A stretch of DNA of 49,039 bases. Origin: Flavobacteriales bacterium. Its GTDB lineage: Bacteria; Bacteroidota; Bacteroidia; Flavobacteriales_D; Sanyastnellaceae. The position numbers and the translations under genes were made by a program. Shown piece by piece: positions 47,075 to 49,039 of the stretch. The stretch covers positions 1-49,039 of the forward strand of contig JAIXWX010000012.1 in NCBI GenBank assembly GCA_027491075.1, written 5' to 3'. A model generated the notes under the pieces. That model worked only from the letters and a program-made list of their open reading frames with translations, was not told where the DNA came from and did no database searches. The stretch's first letter is position 1. Each line of letters starts with the position of its first letter.

Positions 47075-48637
47075 TTAAAAAAAAATGGATTTATATTCAG
47101 CTTCTATTCGCTCAACTTCTTTTTGTGAGAGCTGGCTAAATTCTTTTTCTTTTGCTCTTTTTGATAATACTCCTAGATTTTGTTCAAGGAATCTTACTAG
47201 TACTGAAACCAGTTTATCCGGCATTTCAAATTCTTCATCCATGAAATTTTTGAAGGCATCATAATTTGCCAGGTAATTGATTTCATGGGGTATAATATTC
47301 TCAATGGTATCCTTAACACAGTCAAATAAAAACTCAGCCTGCTTTGTAGCATCAAAGAATCGGTAATAATCCTTCGTTTGATTGATTACCTGAACATTGT
47401 GGTTTGGTGTTTCATTCCATTCAATGAAATCTAGAAGGGGCTTCGAATAGGATTCTAAAACCGATCTATAGTCATTGATGTGGTCTAGTATGGAAGAGGA
47501 AACCGGAAAGATGATACCTTGATCCGAAAACTTCTTTTTTGCAAGCATATGATGGATGAGGTAACGATGAATTCTTCCATTACCGTCTTCAAATGGATGA
47601 ATAAAAACAAATCCAAAGGCAATAATAGCAGCAGCTAGCACTGCATTGAAATCATCCTTTATTAGAATCTGATTGGCTTCAATCAAACCCGCAATTAAAT
47701 CCCCAATATCCTCATGCCTCGCTGAGATATGTTCAGGTACCGGTTCTCCGGTATTTCGATCATGCTCGCCTACAAATCCACCTTGCGTTCTGAATCCCAT
47801 TTTGATAAATCGACTATTCTCAATAACCAATTGTTGCAGTCGAATTAACTCTGCCTCTGTCAATTCATTCACTCCAGCTTGACCAATAGCCACACCCCAT
47901 CTCGCCGCTCGCTTACTTTTAGGGCTTTCTCCTTCAATAGTAAAAGAAGCCTTTGAATCTTTGAGCAGTAAAAATGCCGAGGCACGTTGAATGATATCTT
48001 TTCTTATGCCAGTCAGTTGTTTTTTATTGATATCAACGTAGTTACTAGACAGATGATTATCCAGGCTCTTTGTTCTTGAGATTAACGCACAAAATTGGTT
48101 TGTACCCGGCAAGTTATTTATCACTAAATGTCGTGGAGATTTAATACCCTTTACTGCAAACTGTAACTTTTCATCAATTGCGGTGACATAGCTTTTCTTG
48201 GTGATGTCACTTTTACCTTCAATTTGTTTTCCCGATACCCATTCCAACAAAAACCATATTCTTCTGGAATACTGCCCTAAATGCTCAATATTTACCAATT
48301 CTAAAATCTCCTCATTAGATAAGATCTCGTTCAACTTTGCAAACACTAAAAGATTCACGCCTTCATATTTCAGTGCAAAGACTAAATGATTGTAGAGTGC
48401 TTCAATTTTCGAGTTTTTCTTACTGTCTTCTGGTAGATATCTTAATGGAAAGACTCTCCAACTTTCTGTTTCAAGACTCTGGTTCTTCTCTGAAACCATT
48501 GCTATCCTAGAAGGATACGGTATTTGCAATTTCAGTTTTTCAATTATAGCAACATATCCTACAATCCATCCTTGATAGGGTTTTACTTCCCCATGAATTA
48601 TGGGCGCACTGTTTGAAAAATGGGCGCTATCGATCAT
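47075..48637 (-). CDS. Fic-domain AMP transferase with N-terminal inhibitory motif
   Basis: A 520-residue Fic protein. The catalytic loop HPFEDGNGR is intact (H347-R355). An intramolecular inhibitory motif of the class II form, SFTIEG (residues 231-236, matching [ST]xxxE[GN]), precedes the core, so the enzyme is probably auto-inhibited until released. Residues 1-215 form an N-terminal region that I cannot assign. The C-terminal 130 residues are helical and may hold a winged helix. Family members usually transfer AMP to target-protein hydroxyls. Short GCGCC-type repeats cross the start codon and encode residues 4-14. No separate antitoxin gene is next to it. Confidence 0.92.
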   Translation of the reverse strand: MIDSAHFSNSAPIIHGEVKPYQGWIVGYVAIIEKLKLQIPYPSRIAMVSEKNQSLETESWRVFPLRYLPEDSKKNSKIEALYNHLVFALKYEGVNLLVFAKLNEILSNEEILELVNIEHLGQYSRRIWFLLEWVSGKQIEGKSDITKKSYVTAIDEKLQFAVKGIKSPRHLVINNLPGTNQFCALISRTKSLDNHLSSNYVDINKKQLTGIRKDIIQRASAFLLLKDSKASFTIEGESPKSKRAARWGVAIGQAGVNELTEAELIRLQQLVIENSRFIKMGFRTQGGFVGEHDRNTGEPVPEHISARHEDIGDLIAGLIEANQILIKDDFNAVLAAAIIAFGFVFIHPFEDGNGRIHRYLIHHMLAKKKFSDQGIIFPVSSSILDHINDYRSVLESYSKPLLDFIEWNETPNHNVQVINQTKDYYRFFDATKQAEFLFDCVKDTIENIIPHEINYLANYDAFKNFMDEEFEMPDKLVSVLVRFLEQNLGVLSKRAKEKEFSQLSQKEVERIEAEYKSIFF

Positions 48638-48770
48638 AAATCGTGATTTATAGGCGCAATGTACAAGAAATTTAGGCGTAAAGCAAGAAAAATGGGCGCA
48701 ATTTGATTGTTTAAATTCAAAATGAGCGCAAGAAAATCCCTGATTTGAAAGCTCTACTTTGAAATGCGCA
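48595..48770. repeat. GAAWWATRGGCGC direct repeats across the Fic start
   Basis: Six 13-bp copies start at 48595, 48615, 48645, 48667, 48687 and 48717 (gaps 20, 30, 22, 20, 30); two are identical (48615 and 48687). A degraded seventh lies near 48758-48770. The spacing means a 72-base block is repeated. Copies 1 and 2 lie inside the Fic coding sequence, the rest upstream of its start codon. They could be operator iterons or relics of an expanded repeat. Confidence 0.75.
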
Positions 48771-48833
48771 CAGGTTCATTCGTCCACATTGATATTCAAA
48801 CAATACTCCGTGATCAAACCTGCTAAAACAAAG

Positions 48834-48858
48834 AATCCGCACGGATTACACGCGGATT
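48834..48858. repeat. Inverted repeat, interspersed type
   Basis: AATCCGC and GCGGATT are separated by 11 bases that contain another CGGATT. The sequence resembles the 'AATCCGTGCGGATT' elements scattered between genes in many Bacteroidota genomes. It may act as a hairpin or be a parasitic repeat. Confidence 0.55.
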
Positions 48859-48982
48859 TAGCGGAGAGTGATCCCATAGGGACCGGACCTAAGAAAGATT
48901 GAGAGATTAGGACTTCGAGACAATCAGCCTTCCAATTTCTCAGTATCTCATTCTTTCATTCTTTTTTCCCTTTTGGGACCGC

Positions 48983-49010
48983 AAAAAAAATCCCCACCAA
49001 AAGTGAGGAT
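48983..49010 (-). terminator. Intrinsic terminator of a gene beyond the right edge
   Basis: On the minus strand ATCCTCAC pairs with GTGGGGAT (8 bp, one G-U) around TTTTG and is followed by at least seven T residues. No gene of this window ends here on that strand, so it should belong to a minus-strand gene to the right. Confidence 0.8.
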
Positions 49011-49039
49011 GATTTCTTTATTTCTCTCGAAGCGGAGAG

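Larger units (their letters stand above)
48638..49039. other. Non-coding right end of the window
   Basis: 402 bases without a convincing gene. It holds the upstream Fic repeats, an inverted repeat AATCCGC/GCGGATT (48834-48858) of a type often seen between Bacteroidota genes, a minus-strand terminator (48983-49010), and two copies of GCGGAGAG (48862-48869 and 49032-49039). A 33-residue open frame on the minus strand (48776-48877) overlaps the inverted repeat and is probably spurious. Confidence 0.65.

Noticed and set aside
48776-48877. 33-residue gene on the minus strand
   Set aside because: It overlaps an intergenic inverted repeat, and its NPCGF peptide is the translation of that repeat.

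Overview
This window looks like chromosomal DNA from a member of the Bacteroidota, most probably a free-living Flavobacteriales bacterium. The main evidence is nine secreted proteins that end in type IX secretion system (T9SS) sorting domains: eight type A and one type B ('gliding motility' type). Phylum-typical families support this: a GWxTD protein, a DUF3276/PUR protein, a ComEC without a metallo-beta-lactamase domain, an OmpA protein fused to PD40 and DUF1573 domains, and a TonB-dependent receptor. Shine-Dalgarno sites are weak and the base composition is moderately AT-rich. I saw no rRNA, tRNA, CRISPR array, prophage or insertion sequence.

Layout. 1-315 is a tandem array of 45 heptamers in two forms; it runs into the 3' end of acs. 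297-4845 (minus) holds a subtilase, a GH16 glycanase and acetyl-CoA synthetase, preceded by a structured leader or small RNA with a terminator (4921-5030). 5161-7618 (plus) is an fhs-fdhD one-carbon/formate pair. oxyR (minus) follows, then a divergent DUF3050 gene and slyD. 10033-19962 is an accessory block: a 1715-residue T9SS protease, two 536-residue T9SS paralogues, a duplicated remnant of the protease's sorting domain, and an unknown gene split by an in-frame stop and flanked by two copies of a composite low-complexity repeat. 20055-23153 holds more T9SS cargo and an orphan antitoxin-like gene.

23137-33279 is mainly housekeeping and envelope genes: an RsmI-like methylase, a PUR protein, 3-hydroxyacyl-CoA dehydrogenase, an OmpA fusion, a PQQ-type sugar dehydrogenase translationally coupled to a TonB receptor, an SDR oxidoreductase and HMG-CoA lyase. 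33299-37886 (minus) is a close-packed comEC, glycosyltransferase and GWxTD group. 37935-45338 holds a protein with an uncharacterised CAVGYL domain, katG, rmuC, a secreted esterase and a type B T9SS protein. The right end has an LVIVD-repeat T9SS protein and a Fic protein with an array of short repeats across its start codon.

How the parts may work together. OxyR and KatG form a peroxide-defence pair, and a sequence matching the OxyR core motif lies upstream of katG. The subtilase, GH16 enzyme, large T9SS protease and secreted esterase fit a polymer-degrading lifestyle. Acs, HMG-CoA lyase and hydroxyacyl-CoA dehydrogenase feed or use acetyl-CoA. The least explained signals are: (i) short-period repeat arrays that sit at gene 3' ends and often supply the stop codon; (ii) the mosaic T9SS paralogue pair with its duplicated sorting-domain remnant; (iii) the leader/terminator element before the subtilase; (iv) the repeats at the Fic start; and (v) the dehydrogenase-TonB receptor coupling.
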